Source: JBEKIK01 sp963838495
Lineage (GTDB): Bacteria; Planctomycetota; Planctomycetia; Pirellulales; Thermoguttaceae
Length of the DNA stretch: 64,000 nucleotides
Direction of reading: 5' to 3'
Assembly (NCBI GenBank): GCA_963838495.1
Contig: CAWIRC010000001.1
Span: 2,418,001 to 2,482,000 of the forward strand
The translations under genes and the position numbers were made by a program. Numbering within the stretch: position 1 is the first letter of the stretch; the number at the start of each line of letters is the position of its first letter. A model generated the notes under the pieces. The model was given only the letters and a program-made list of their open reading frames with translations, was not told the DNA's origin and did no database searches. This document shows positions 44,994 to 53,834 of this stretch, piece after piece.

Positions 44994-46439
44994 ATGAAAC
45001 TGTCTATCAATCTTTTTGGGCTTATATTAGCCGTTATTTTAGCAAGTTTTCTTTTTTCGGGTGAAGTTTCGCCGGCATTTGCCGCCGATGAACTGTCCTC
45101 TCCACAAGCCCCAACCGCTTCGCCTGCCGAAACCAAGGCTCCCGCTCTGGATCGGGGCGACAACGCCTGGATGCTTACAAGTTCGGCGCTGGTGCTGATG
45201 ATGACCGGTCCGGGCCTTGCGCTTTTCTATTGCGGGCTGGTGCGAAAAAAGAACGTCCTAAGCGTGATGATGCAATGTGTATTTCTGATGTGCCTGATGA
45301 CGGTAATTTGGGGTCTATATGGATACACCCTGGGATTTGGCGGCGACACGGCCACACGGCCGCCTGCAATCATCGGCACTCCGGATCACCTGTTTATGCG
45401 CGGCGTGCAGGCCGAATGGGTAGACGGCAAGTCGGTAACACCAATCCATCCGTTGCTTTCCATCCCGCGCCTGACGCACATGTTGTTCCAGGGCATGTTT
45501 TTCGTCATCACTCCGGCTTTGATTTGCGGGGCATTTGCCGAGCGCATGAAATTCAGCACGATGGTCGTGTTCATGATCCTTTGGGGCACATTCGTTTATT
45601 GCCCGTTATGCCATTGGGTATGGGGCGGGGGAATCTTGATGTACGGCGGCGAAAACGCGGGAATATCGGCGGGCGGGGCCTTGGATTTCGCCGGCGGAAC
45701 CGTGGTCCACATCAGTTCCGGGGTCTCGGCGTTGATTTGCGCTTTATTGTTGGGAAAACGTCTGGGTTACGGCGCCGAACCCATGCCCCCGCACAATGTA
45801 ACTTATACTGCAATCGGGGCCACGATGCTGTGGGTGGGCTGGTTCGGTTTCAACGCCGGCAGCGCCTTGGCCGCCAATGAGTTGGCAGCCAGCGCGTTTT
45901 GCGCCACGCATTTCGCCGCCGCCGCGGCGGGTTTGACGTGGGCCGGCATGGAATGGATCTTCCGCGGCAAACCAACGGTCCTGGGCACCTGCTCGGGAGT
46001 GGTGGCCGGGCTGGTGTGCATTACGCCGGCTTCGGGCTTTGTCACGCCGATGTCGGCCTTTATAATGGGCGTGGCCGTGGGAGTGCTGTGTTTTCTGGCC
46101 TGCACCAAGTTGAAATCCCTGTTCGGATATGATGATTCGCTCGACGTTTTCGGCGTGCACGGGGTAGGCGGAACGCTGGGCGCCCTGCTGACAGGCGTAT
46201 TTGCCACCAGGGCCACCGGCGCATTTACCGACGGCAAGCCCTTGGGATTGCTGGAAGGCGGGCCAGTGCTGCTCTCCCAAGTCATCGCCGTGGCCGTGAC
46301 CTGGGCGCTGGCCATCGCGGCCACGTTTGTGATCCTCAAGGTGCTCGACGCGATCATGGGATTACGCGTTTCCAAGGCCGATGAGATCGAGGGCCTGGAC
46401 ACCAGTCAACACGGCGAAGAAGGGTATATATTTATATAA
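44994..46439 (+). CDS. amt: Ammonium transporter Amt
   Basis: 481 aa from the ATG at 44994 (GAGG 6 bases upstream; an ATG at 44982 is less well placed). A cleavable signal-like helix (FGLILAVILASFLFSGEVSPAFAAD) precedes the eleven Amt helices. Family blocks: DNAWMLTSSALVLMMTGPGL, FYCGLVRKKNVLS, GGTVVHISSGVSALI, WVGWFGFNAGSALAANE and DVFGVHGVGGTLGALLTGVF; the pore His pair falls in the last two. The C-terminal tail (GLRVSKADEIEGLDTSQHGE) is the GlnB-interacting segment. It conducts ammonium into the cell and is gated by the PII protein encoded next. Confidence 0.95.
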   Translation: MKLSINLFGLILAVILASFLFSGEVSPAFAADELSSPQAPTASPAETKAPALDRGDNAWMLTSSALVLMMTGPGLALFYCGLVRKKNVLSVMMQCVFLMCLMTVIWGLYGYTLGFGGDTATRPPAIIGTPDHLFMRGVQAEWVDGKSVTPIHPLLSIPRLTHMLFQGMFFVITPALICGAFAERMKFSTMVVFMILWGTFVYCPLCHWVWGGGILMYGGENAGISAGGALDFAGGTVVHISSGVSALICALLLGKRLGYGAEPMPPHNVTYTAIGATMLWVGWFGFNAGSALAANELAASAFCATHFAAAAAGLTWAGMEWIFRGKPTVLGTCSGVVAGLVCITPASGFVTPMSAFIMGVAVGVLCFLACTKLKSLFGYDDSLDVFGVHGVGGTLGALLTGVFATRATGAFTDGKPLGLLEGGPVLLSQVIAVAVTWALAIAATFVILKVLDAIMGLRVSKADEIEGLDTSQHGEEGYIFI

Positions 46440-46495
46440 GAGGTTAGAGATTAGAGACTAGAGATTAGGGATTAGGGGCTAGAAATTAGAGTTTT
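46440..46495. repeat. Degenerate 7-nt tandem array between amt and glnB
   Basis: GAGGTTA, GAGATTA, GAGACTA, GAGATTA, GGGATTA, GGGGCTA, GAAATTA in unbroken 7-base register directly after the amt stop. Confidence 0.75.
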
Positions 46496-46522
46496 TATAT
46501 AAAGTATTTTTTATAGTGCAAA

Positions 46523-46551
46523 TTGAGCAATTGGCAATAAGTTTGTATAAT
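46523..46551 (+). promoter_or_regulatory. Internal sigma-70-type promoter upstream of glnB
   Basis: TTGAGC (46523-46528), a 17-base spacer and TATAAT (46546-46551), 47 bp before the glnB ATG. It would allow expression of glnB-glnD apart from the sigma-54 promoter. Confidence 0.55.
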
Positions 46552-46598
46552 AGTCTATAATCCGCCGCTGCCGACGGAATGAGTCAAGGAGCAATCTG

Positions 46599-46937
46599 AT
46601 GAAAAAGGTGGAAGCGATCATCCGGCATTTCAAGCTCGAGGAAGTGAAAAACGCCTTGAGCGAACAGGGGATTGCCGGGATGACGATAACCGAAGTTCGC
46701 GGTTTCGGCCGGCAAAAAGGGCACACGGAAATGTACCGCGGCACCGAGTATCAAGTGGATTTCGTTCCCAAGATCAAACTCGAGGTGGTCGTACCCGACT
46801 CCAAACTGCAGCTTGTGCTGGATACGATCATGCGTTCCGCGCAGACCGGGCAAGTCGGCGACGGCAAGATGTTCGTGAGCACTCTTTCCGAAGTGGTTCG
46901 CATCCGCACCGGCGAAACCGGCGAAAGCGCAATTTGA
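46599..46937 (+). CDS. glnB: PII nitrogen regulatory protein
   Basis: 112 aa, preceded by AAGGAG 7 bases from the ATG. PII signatures: MKKVEAIIRHFKLEEVKNAL, the T-loop MYRGTEYQVDFVPK with the uridylylation Tyr at position 51, and GQVGDGKMFVSTLSEVVRIRTGETG. It senses ATP/ADP and 2-oxoglutarate and controls Amt and other targets. The adjacent GlnD would modify Tyr51. The amt-glnB order makes GlnK an equally fair name. Confidence 0.96.
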   Translation: MKKVEAIIRHFKLEEVKNALSEQGIAGMTITEVRGFGRQKGHTEMYRGTEYQVDFVPKIKLEVVVPDSKLQLVLDTIMRSAQTGQVGDGKMFVSTLSEVVRIRTGETGESAI

Positions 46938-46962
46938 CAAGCGGTTGTCCAAAGTACAAGTT

Positions 46963-47010
46963 GTGGTGCAGGCGTCTCGCCTGCATGTGCAGCCGGGACG
47001 GCCGCACCAC
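46963..47010. repeat. 48-bp two-hairpin element with GTGGTG/CACCAC ends
   Basis: Contains TGCAGGCG-TCT-CGCCTGCA and GCCG-GGA-CGGC hairpins within inverted GTGGTG/CACCAC ends, in the gap between glnB and glnD. It is REPIN-like in layout; no second copy is in this window. Confidence 0.65.
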
Positions 47011-47042
47011 AATATATATAATTTTGGACATCTTGCTAATCT

Positions 47043-49674
47043 ATGTCTTCCATACGGGCCAACGTTGTCGAAGCCAAGGCGCGGTTGGCCCAGGGGTACG
47101 AGGAGTTCAAGCGCCTGCATCAGGAGGGCTGCGACGGCGCGGAGTTGTGCGCCAAGATCGCCGGCTTGCGCGACGAAGTGTTGCTTGGCCTGATCCATGA
47201 CGCCTTGGCCGACATAAATGAAACCGGGCCGGGCGGATTGCTCTCCCAAATCGCCCTGGCGGCCAACGGCGGCTATGGGCGGCGCGAGGTGGCGCCCTTC
47301 AGCGACGTGGACCTGCAAGTATTTCATCCACTTGGTCTGGGCGGGCGGGTGGCCCCTTTTGCGGAACGGTTGTTGCGCGACGTGTTCGACGCCGGGCTGA
47401 TCCTCGGCCACAGCGTCCGCACCCCGGAGCAAGCCTGCCGCCAGGCCATGACCGATCCGGATACCTGCACGTCTCTGGTCAATACGCAGTTGCTGGCGGG
47501 CAACAGGCATTTATATCAACGGTTCCGCCGGCTGTTCCACAGGCAGACTAGCCGCCGCAGGCGGCTGTTGATCGCCCAAATCGAGCGATCCAGGCAGGCG
47601 GAACGCATCCGCTTCGGCGACACCGTGTTCCTCTTGGAGCCGGACGTGAAGCGCTCGAGCGGGACGCTGCGCGAGCTCCAGTTTATACGCTGGATTGGTT
47701 TTATCCGCTACGGCGCCGCCGACTTCGACGAACTGGCGGAGATGGGAATTCTGATCGATGAAGACCTCGCGGCGATCAAGGCGGCACGTGAATTTCTCTT
47801 GCGGCTGCGCAACGAGTTGCATTTTCACGCTGCTCAGGCCGCCGAGGTGCTCACCCGCGCCGAACAACTCCGCATAGCCGAGGCGTACGGGTATCGGCAG
47901 GCGGGCGGCTTGCTGCCGGTCGAGCAATTCATGCGCGATTATTTCCGCCACACCAAGGCGGTCAGCCACATTGCCGCGCGTCTGGCCGCGCGGGCCAAGA
48001 CCAGGCAAACGCTGGCCCGGCTGTGCACGGTTCTTTTCGGGCATCACGTGGAGGAAGGCATTCACGTGGGCCCGGCGGGCTTGATGGCCGGCCGGCGCAG
48101 GGCTGAAGCCATAGGCCGCGATCTGACGGCCGTGATCCGGCTGGTGGATCTGGCCAACCTTTACGACAAGCCCATCATGCCCGAGACATGGGAGATCATC
48201 CGCCGCGAGACGGTGCGATTGCCGGAATCGATGCCGCCGCCCGAGGCCTGCCGCCATTTCCTTTCGCTCATGAATCATCCTGCCCGGCTGGGGCCTTTGC
48301 TCCACGACCTGCACGACGCCGGCCTGCTGGAGCGTTTCATACCGGAGTTCGCCCGCGCAAGGGGACTATTGCAATTCAACCTGTATCACAAATACACGGT
48401 GGACGAGCACTGTCTGCGGGCGGTCGATTTCGCCACCGATTTATGGTCCGATCCCGGCCCGCTGGGGCGCGTGTATCGTCCCATGCGGCGGAAATACCTG
48501 CTGCACCTGGCGCTTCTGCTGCACGACCTGGGCAAGGGACACTTGGAAGACCACTTGGAAATCGGCGTGCGAATCGCGATTTCCATAGCGCGACCGCCTT
48601 GAGTTGAACGCCCATGACACCGAGGCCCTGCGATTCCTGGTCCACAAGCACGAATTGATGAACCACCTGGCGTTTCACCGCGACACGGCCGACGAGCAGC
48701 TTGCGGTCGACCTGGCGGTGCAAGTGGGCTCGCCCGACTTGCTGCAGATGCTTTACGTCATGACCGCATGCGACCTGAGCGCGGTGGGCCCGGACGTTTG
48801 GGACGGCTGGAAGCTGGAAATCACCACCGATCTGTATCACCAGGCCATGCAGCACCTGGCCGGCGACAGTCCGGCCACGGTGCTGGACGAGCTGAGGCGT
48901 GCGCGGCGGGAGGCGATTCGGGCGAGTTTGGGGGCGGATAAAGACGATCCCTGGTTTAACACCCACATCAAGACGCTTACGCCCGAATATCTCAACGCCG
49001 CCTCGCCGCAACAGGCCGCCGCCGATCTGCGCCTGCTCCGGCGGCTGCCAAAAGGCGAGGTTATCGCCGTGGGGCAATATCTGCCCGATACGAACGTCTG
49101 CCAATATACCATCGCCACGTCGGAACAAATCACGCCGGGGATTTTCCACAAGTTGACCGGCGCCCTATCCAGCCGCGGGCTGGAGATCCGCTCTGCGCAA
49201 ATTCACACCTTGGCAGATGGATTGGTGCTGGACCGTTTCTGGGTGCACGATCCGGATTTTGCGGGCGAGCCGCCCCCCGACCGCATCGAGCAGATCGAGC
49301 AGGCCCTGGTTCAATCACTGAAAACGCCCGGCGGCAAACCGCCCACCTTCCGCAGCACGTGGACCACTAGCGGACGCCGGCCGATAAAAGTGCCGGGCGT
49401 GCAAACCCGCGTCAATGCCGACAACAGCACCTCCGACTCCTACACCATTCTCGACATCTTCGCCCACGACTGCACCGGGCTTTTGTACGCCATAACGCGC
49501 ACGCTCTTTGAATTGGGCCTATCCGTGTCCCGGGCGAAAATCGGCACGTACCTGGATCAGGTGGTCGACGTGTTCTACGTTACCGACCTGCACAACGGCA
49601 AGATCGAAGACGAGCGCCGGCTGGACGAAATCCGCCGCCGCGTGCTGGAAGTGATCGAGAGCATGGAAGAATAA
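47043..49674 (+). CDS. glnD: Bifunctional PII uridylyltransferase/uridylyl-removing enzyme (frameshifts)
   Basis: About 875 aa. Adds or removes UMP on GlnB according to glutamine. The nucleotidyltransferase motif is GGYGRREVAPFSDVDLQVF. The GlnE/GlnD helical part includes LEPDVKRSSGTLRELQFIRW (in part). The HD domain begins FNLYHKYTVDEHCLRAVD and LLLHDLGKGHLEDH. The frame is then disturbed between about 48570 and 48605 (two compensating shifts and a stop) and resumes LNAHDTEALRFLVHKHELMN. Two ACT domains end the protein (QYTIATSEQITPGIFHKLTG and LDIFAHDCTGLLYAITRTLF). Only the short disturbed patch departs from the family, so sequence error is likely. Confidence 0.92.
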
Positions 49675-49771
49675 ACTCAAGAGACGGGGCAATTGCTCAT
49701 AAAGCCACGATCGGTGAGAGCATCGCTAAATGCCAAGATTCATGCGCATCATCAAAGGTCACCGGCTGCCC

Positions 49772-49799
49772 AAGCCCACGGGTTGCAACCCGTGGGCTT
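49772..49799. repeat. AAGCCCACGGGTTG-type palindrome, copy 3
   Basis: Identical 28 bases to the copy at 33593, about 100 bp after glnD. Confidence 0.85.
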
Positions 49800-49890
49800 A
49801 TAACAACGGCGACATTTCTTGATATAATATTCAAAACACATCTAAAAAATCATCCGTTCACAAGTCAGAGAATTCAAAGGAACCGTGAAA

Positions 49891-51021
49891 ATGTTGTACC
49901 GCCTCGCGCAAGGCGAATGTCCGGGGATGATTTTCGCCCTGCTCTTATATTTCGCTTTATGCCAAACGGCAAACGCCGCCGATTACGCCGTGGGGGCGGA
50001 CCTTTCCTTTCTCAAGCAGGCCGAGGAGCGGGGAATGGTGTTTAAAGACGGCGGGCAGGCTAAGCCGGGGCTCTCGATATTCAAGGATCACGGATACAAC
50101 TGGATCAGGCTGAGGCTCTTTCACACTCCCACTCAACTTCCCAACAACCTTGAGTACACCATCGCCCTGGCGAAAGATGCGAAAAAACTTGGGTTCAAAT
50201 TCCTCTTGAACTACCATTACTCCGACACCTGGGCCGATCCAGGCAAGCAATTCATTCCCAAGGCCTGGAAAGACAAATCGCATGCCGAACTGGTGCGGCG
50301 GTCGAGGAATACACTAAAATAACGATTGCCGCCTTTCGGGAAGCGGATGCTATGCCCGACATGGTGCAGGTCGGCAACGAGATCATCGGCGGCATGCTCT
50401 GGCCCGACGGCAAACTGCCCGATCATTGGGACAACTTCGCCGATCTCTTGAAGGCTGCAATCCGCGGCGTGGAGGAAGGAAGCGGCGGGGACGATAAGGA
50501 CGATAAAGGGGACAGCCCATTTTTGCTGACGCAAAAATCGGGACAGTCCCCAAGATCATGCCCAGGATCATGATCCACATCGATCAGGGCGGAAACAAAG
50601 ACAAAACCAAATACTTTTTCGACAACCTGATTTCACACGGCGTGCGGTTCGACGTCATCGGGCAATCGTATTATCCCTGGTGGCATGGGAGCCTGCTCGA
50701 TCTTCGCGAAAACATGATCTTCATGGCCGGCGAATACAAAAAGGACATCATTCTGGTGGAAGTGGCCTATTGCTGGCGGCCCACGGAATACAAAGGCAAG
50801 AATGCGCCGTTCCCGGAGACACCTGAAGGGCAAAAGGCGTTTCTCGACGAGGTGAACCGCATCGTGCTCGATACGCCGGATGGCCGGGGAATAGGCATAT
50901 TCTGGTGGGAGCCGGCGGTCGCAGGCGGGCTGCGCACCGGGGCTTTTTCGACGACGACGGCAACGCCTTGCCCGTGATCACCGTCTTCGACAAGTTCACG
51001 AGGGGCAAAACCCGCGATTGA
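49891..51021 (+). CDS. GH53 endo-beta-1,4-galactanase (three frameshifts)
   Basis: Secreted hydrolase of beta-1,4-galactan side chains of pectin. Start at the ATG 49891 with a signal peptide (MIFALLLYFALCQTANAAD). GH53 blocks: GADLSFLKQAEERG, GYNWIRLRLFHTP, FLLNYHYSDTWADPGKQ, then after a shift near 50318 the acid/base Glu in MPDMVQVGNEIIGGMLWP, and after another near 50545 IDVIGQSYYPWWHG-type sequence and the nucleophile Glu in IILVEVAYCWRP. A third shift near 50945 leads to the end GKTRD. A palindromic repeat at 50507-50555 interrupts the coding region between the two catalytic Glu blocks. About 375 aa; the repeat and the shifts could make it non-functional. Confidence 0.82.
50507..50555. 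repeat. GGGGACAG/CAGTCCCC palindrome inside the GH53 gene
   Basis: GGGGACAGCCCATTTTTGC, a 4-base loop, then its near-complement GCAAAAATCGGGACAGTCCCC in parts. It encodes a low-complexity segment (GDSPFLLTQKSGQSP) not expected in GH53 enzymes. Confidence 0.7.
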
Positions 51022-51061
51022 GCGCTCTTTCACATTTTATACGCCATGAAACTGCAACCCG

Positions 51062-51092
51062 GGCCCCCGGTGTGTTCACCGGGGGCTAAATA
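51062..51092. repeat. GGGGGCTAAAT-type palindrome, copy 6
   Basis: GGCCCCCGGTG-TGTT-CACCGGGGGC then TAAAT; the cleanest copy, 41 bp after the GH53 stop. Confidence 0.85.
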
Positions 51093-51197
51093 AAACAGAA
51101 TACAAACGGAAACAAAATACACACATAAAAGGATATATAACAGAATACAAACAGAAAAAGATACAAATATAAAACAGGTTATAAACTTGCCCTGCAT

Positions 51198-51266
51198 GTT
51201 GGGACGGGAGTTGTACTCCCGTCCCCGCCGACAAAATGAGGGCGACAGTACAACTGTCGCCCCAAC
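51198..51266. repeat. 69-bp two-hairpin REPIN of the RAYT family, copy 2
   Basis: Same length and ends (GTTGGGACGGG...CGCCCCAAC) as the copy at 27317, with about six differences, all but one in the short spacer between hairpins. Confidence 0.9.
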
Positions 51267-51289
51267 TCCGTGTTCACCGGGGGCTAAAT
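51267..51289. repeat. GGGGGCTAAAT-type palindrome, truncated copy 7
   Basis: CTCCGTGTTCACCGGGGGCT then AAAT: only the 3' arm and tail remain, abutting the REPIN. Confidence 0.65.
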
Positions 51290-51338
51290 AAACAGAATAC
51301 AAAAAGAAAAAGTTACAAAGTTAAAACAGAGTATAAAC

Positions 51339-51368
51339 TTGCCGGGCGGCGAAGGAATCGGATATAAT
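51339..51368 (+). promoter_or_regulatory. Sigma-70-type promoter of the PQQ-propeller gene
   Basis: TTGCCG (51339-51344), an 18-base spacer and TATAAT (51363-51368), 72 bp before the start codon. Confidence 0.5.
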
Positions 51369-51440
51369 GCCGGACAAGAAAATCTTCAGCCGCTCCTAAA
51401 GGAGCTTTAGAGAAAAACAACATCCTACCAGGAGAAAAAG

Positions 51441-52784
51441 ATGAAGCGGAAAGTAATGCCGGCTGTTTTTATAACGCTAATTATTAGTTTAAACGCAAAC
51501 ATTTTATCGGCGGATGAAAATTGGCCGCAGTTTCGCGGGCCGGGAGGGCGGGGCGTGGCCGCGGGCACAAACCTGCCCGAGCAATGGTCGGATACGGAAA
51601 ACGTGGCCTGGAAAACCGACATTCCCGGGCTGGGCTGGTCCTCGCCAATCGTGTGGGGCAACCGCGTGCTGCTTACCACTTCCGTAAGCACGGGCAAGGC
51701 GGAAGAGCCCAAGAAAGGATATTACATCGGCTCAAAGGGCGAGGATGAGGAACAGCGGGAGTGGAAAGCGCTTTGCCTGGACCTGGCATCCGGCGCGGTG
51801 CTGTGGGATCAAACGCTTTACAAGGGCAAACCCTTCGGCCCTGTACACCAGAAAAATTCCTACGCCTCGGAAACGCCGATCACCGACGGCCAGCATGTGT
51901 ACGTTTATTTCAGCAACGTGGGCGTGTTCTGCCTGGATTTCAAGGGCAACACGGCGTGGTCCAAGCCGATCGAGCCTCATCCCACGCGATACAACTGGGG
52001 CGGCGCGGCCTCGCCGGTGCTGTACAAGGACCGGCTGTACATCGTCAACGACAACGAGGAGGATTCTTATATCCTGGCCTTGGACAAGCGGACGGGCGAG
52101 GAAATTTGGCGCACGCCGCGCGACGAAAAAAGCAACTGGTCCACGCCCTACGTGTGGGAGAATGAAAAACGCACCGAGATCATCACGCCCGGCACCGGCA
52201 AGACCCGCTCCTACGATCTCGAGGGCAAGCTGCTGTGGTGGTTTACGGGCATGTCGGGCATAACCATTGCCACGCCCTATGCCAAGGGGAATTTATTGTT
52301 CGTCAGTTCCGGTTTTACGATGGATAAAAAGAGGCCGCTTTACGCCATCCGGCCCGGCGCGGCCGAAGACATTACGCTTAAAGACGACGAAAACGAGAAC
52401 TCGTCCATCGCCTGGTGCAAGCGTACCGCCGCCCCGTACAATCCCACAACGCTGCTCTACGACAAGGTGCTTTACGTGCTTTTGGACAACGGCAGTCTAA
52501 GCGCCTATGAACCGCAGACCGGCAAGCCCTTTTACGAGCGGGAAAAGCTGCCGGCCGGGGCGAATTTCACGTCCTCGCCCTGGGCCTACGGCGGCCGCGT
52601 GTTCTGCTTGAACGAAGACGGCACGACGTTCGTGGTTCGCGCGGGCGAGAAGTTCGAACTGCTCGAAACCAATAAGCTTTCCGACGACGACATGAGCCTG
52701 GCCTCGCCCGCCGTTGCCGGCGACCGCCTGCTCGTGCGCACCGCCGGGCGGGTTTATTGCATCCGCCGGGAAACTAAAGATTAA
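51441..52784 (+). CDS. Secreted PQQ-like beta-propeller protein
   Basis: 447 aa; AGGAG lies 9 bases before the ATG. The signal peptide is MKRKVMPAVFITLIISLNAN. The body is a PQQ-type eight-bladed propeller with recurring blade ends: WPQFRGPGGRG, VLLTTSV, LDLASGAVLWDQTLY, LDKRTGEEIWRTPRD, YDLEGKLLWWF and YEPQTGKPFYE. The WPQFRGP opening is common in planctomycete secreted propellers. There is no haem or dehydrogenase active site, so it is probably a scaffold or binding protein. The stop is 4 bp before the next gene, suggesting co-transcription. Confidence 0.87.
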   Translation: MKRKVMPAVFITLIISLNANILSADENWPQFRGPGGRGVAAGTNLPEQWSDTENVAWKTDIPGLGWSSPIVWGNRVLLTTSVSTGKAEEPKKGYYIGSKGEDEEQREWKALCLDLASGAVLWDQTLYKGKPFGPVHQKNSYASETPITDGQHVYVYFSNVGVFCLDFKGNTAWSKPIEPHPTRYNWGGAASPVLYKDRLYIVNDNEEDSYILALDKRTGEEIWRTPRDEKSNWSTPYVWENEKRTEIITPGTGKTRSYDLEGKLLWWFTGMSGITIATPYAKGNLLFVSSGFTMDKKRPLYAIRPGAAEDITLKDDENENSSIAWCKRTAAPYNPTTLLYDKVLYVLLDNGSLSAYEPQTGKPFYEREKLPAGANFTSSPWAYGGRVFCLNEDGTTFVVRAGEKFELLETNKLSDDDMSLASPAVAGDRLLVRTAGRVYCIRRETKD

Positions 52785-52788
52785 CGTC

Positions 52789-53393
52789 ATGAACAACGCA
52801 TTAAAAGTAATCGCCATCGTCGGTACCTACCGCAAAGGCGGGATTATCGACCAGGCGACGGATGAGATCCTCGCCTCGGCGCGGGAACAGGGCGCCGAAA
52901 CGGAGAAGATTTACCTGCTCGACAAGCATATCGAGTTTTGCACCAATTGCCGCCAGTGCACGCAAAAAGAAGGGCCGGCGCGGGCGCGTGCCCCATCAAC
53001 GACGACATGAGCGGCATATTGGACGCGATCGAGCGTTCGGACGCCGTAGTGCTTGCTTCGCCCATGAATTTCTGGACCGTCACTGCACTGATGAAGCGAT
53101 TCATCGAACGATTGGTGTGTTATGCATATTGGCCGTGGGGAAAGCACGGGCCCGCAATGCGGAACAAGCGGAAAGAGAAAAGGGCGATAGTGGTGTATTC
53201 ATCGGCCGCGCCCGCGTTTCTCGCCCGTCTTATGACGCGGATTACGCATTTATTGAAGACGGCGGCGGGAATAATTGGGGCGCGGACAATCGGCGTGCTA
53301 TCCATCGGCCTTGCCGCCGAAAAACCGGATCAAGAACTCAGTCAGCGAATCAAGACGAAGGCGCGAAAGCTGGGGGAAAAAACCGTTGCCTAA
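52789..53393 (+). CDS. NAD(P)H-dependent FMN reductase-like flavodoxin-fold protein (one frameshift)
   Basis: Begins MNNALKVIAIVGTYRKGGIID. IAIVGTYRKGG is the phosphate-binding loop of flavodoxin-fold reductases, and CTNCRQCTQKEG is the C-x2-C-x2-C-type segment of iron-sulfur flavoproteins in the family. The frame breaks near 52975; adding one base continues GACPINDDMSGILDAIERSD, then VVLASPMNFWTVTALMKRFIERL, which is the flavin-contacting active-site stretch. About 202 aa. Start 4 bp after the propeller gene. The physiological acceptor is unknown. Confidence 0.82.
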
Positions 53394-53401
53394 TTAAAAA
53401 A

Positions 53402-53434
53402 CCCCGCCGCTCGCGATAAAGCGAAACGGCGGGG
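53402..53434 (-). terminator. Hairpin with U-tract on the minus strand
   Basis: CCCCGCCG/CGGCGGGG stem (8 bp) with a 17-base loop; six T follow it in the minus-strand sense, none in the plus sense. It sits 9 bp after the reductase gene. As a plus-strand terminator it would rely on the stem alone. Confidence 0.5.
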
Positions 53435-53834
53435 CCGGAACAGAGAAGAGGCCGCTGATAAAATAAACTGTTCCTGATAGTATATCTAATTAAGCCCACA
53501 ATCTACCGCGCCTATCAAAAACATAATAAGCCCCCCTGGGAACACATTATGCATTTTTGACGGTAAATTATGATTTCACTACCCTGATGGTACCAAGTAT
53601 TACAAAAATGTCCAGGGTTTGAAAGTAAAAAATTTCACATCAGGGATGATAATTGAAAAAACGCTTAAAAAATGCGATCTTTAGAGACTGCCGACCCCCC
53701 CATCGGAATTTTTGTCCCCTGGCCCGGAAAAAAATAAAATGCCTTACATCCACATACTTTCCGTCCAATTTAGGGTGCACATGAAGGTCTTACCCCCTTT
53801 TTATTGTATTTTTAGCCTGTAATTTTAAAAAAAT
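53435..53834. other. 400-bp AT-rich gap
   Basis: No gene. CCCTGATG (53582) and CATCAGGG (53638) could pair over 48 bases and enclose a CCAGGG segment, so a structured leader for the phosphatase gene is possible but weakly supported. Confidence 0.4.

Larger units (their letters stand above)
51029..51440. other. 412-bp gap composed of repeats and AT-rich duplicated tails
   Basis: Two copies of a block that starts GTGTTCACCGGGGGCTAAAT, runs through AT-rich ACAGAATACAAA units and ends ATAAACTTGCC (about 51072-51192 and 51270-51343) surround the 69-bp REPIN at 51198. The promoter of the next gene lies at the end. No gene. Confidence 0.6.

Noticed and set aside
46440..46495. Short-period array as a CRISPR
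   Set aside because: The unit is 7 bases with no spacers and varied sequence; no cas genes are present. The same holds for the arrays at 7494, 8928, 32385 and 33643.
53582..53645. Riboswitch upstream of the inositol monophosphatase
   Set aside because: Only one 8-bp pairing is visible and it matches no aptamer layout I know; kept only as a note in the gap entry.
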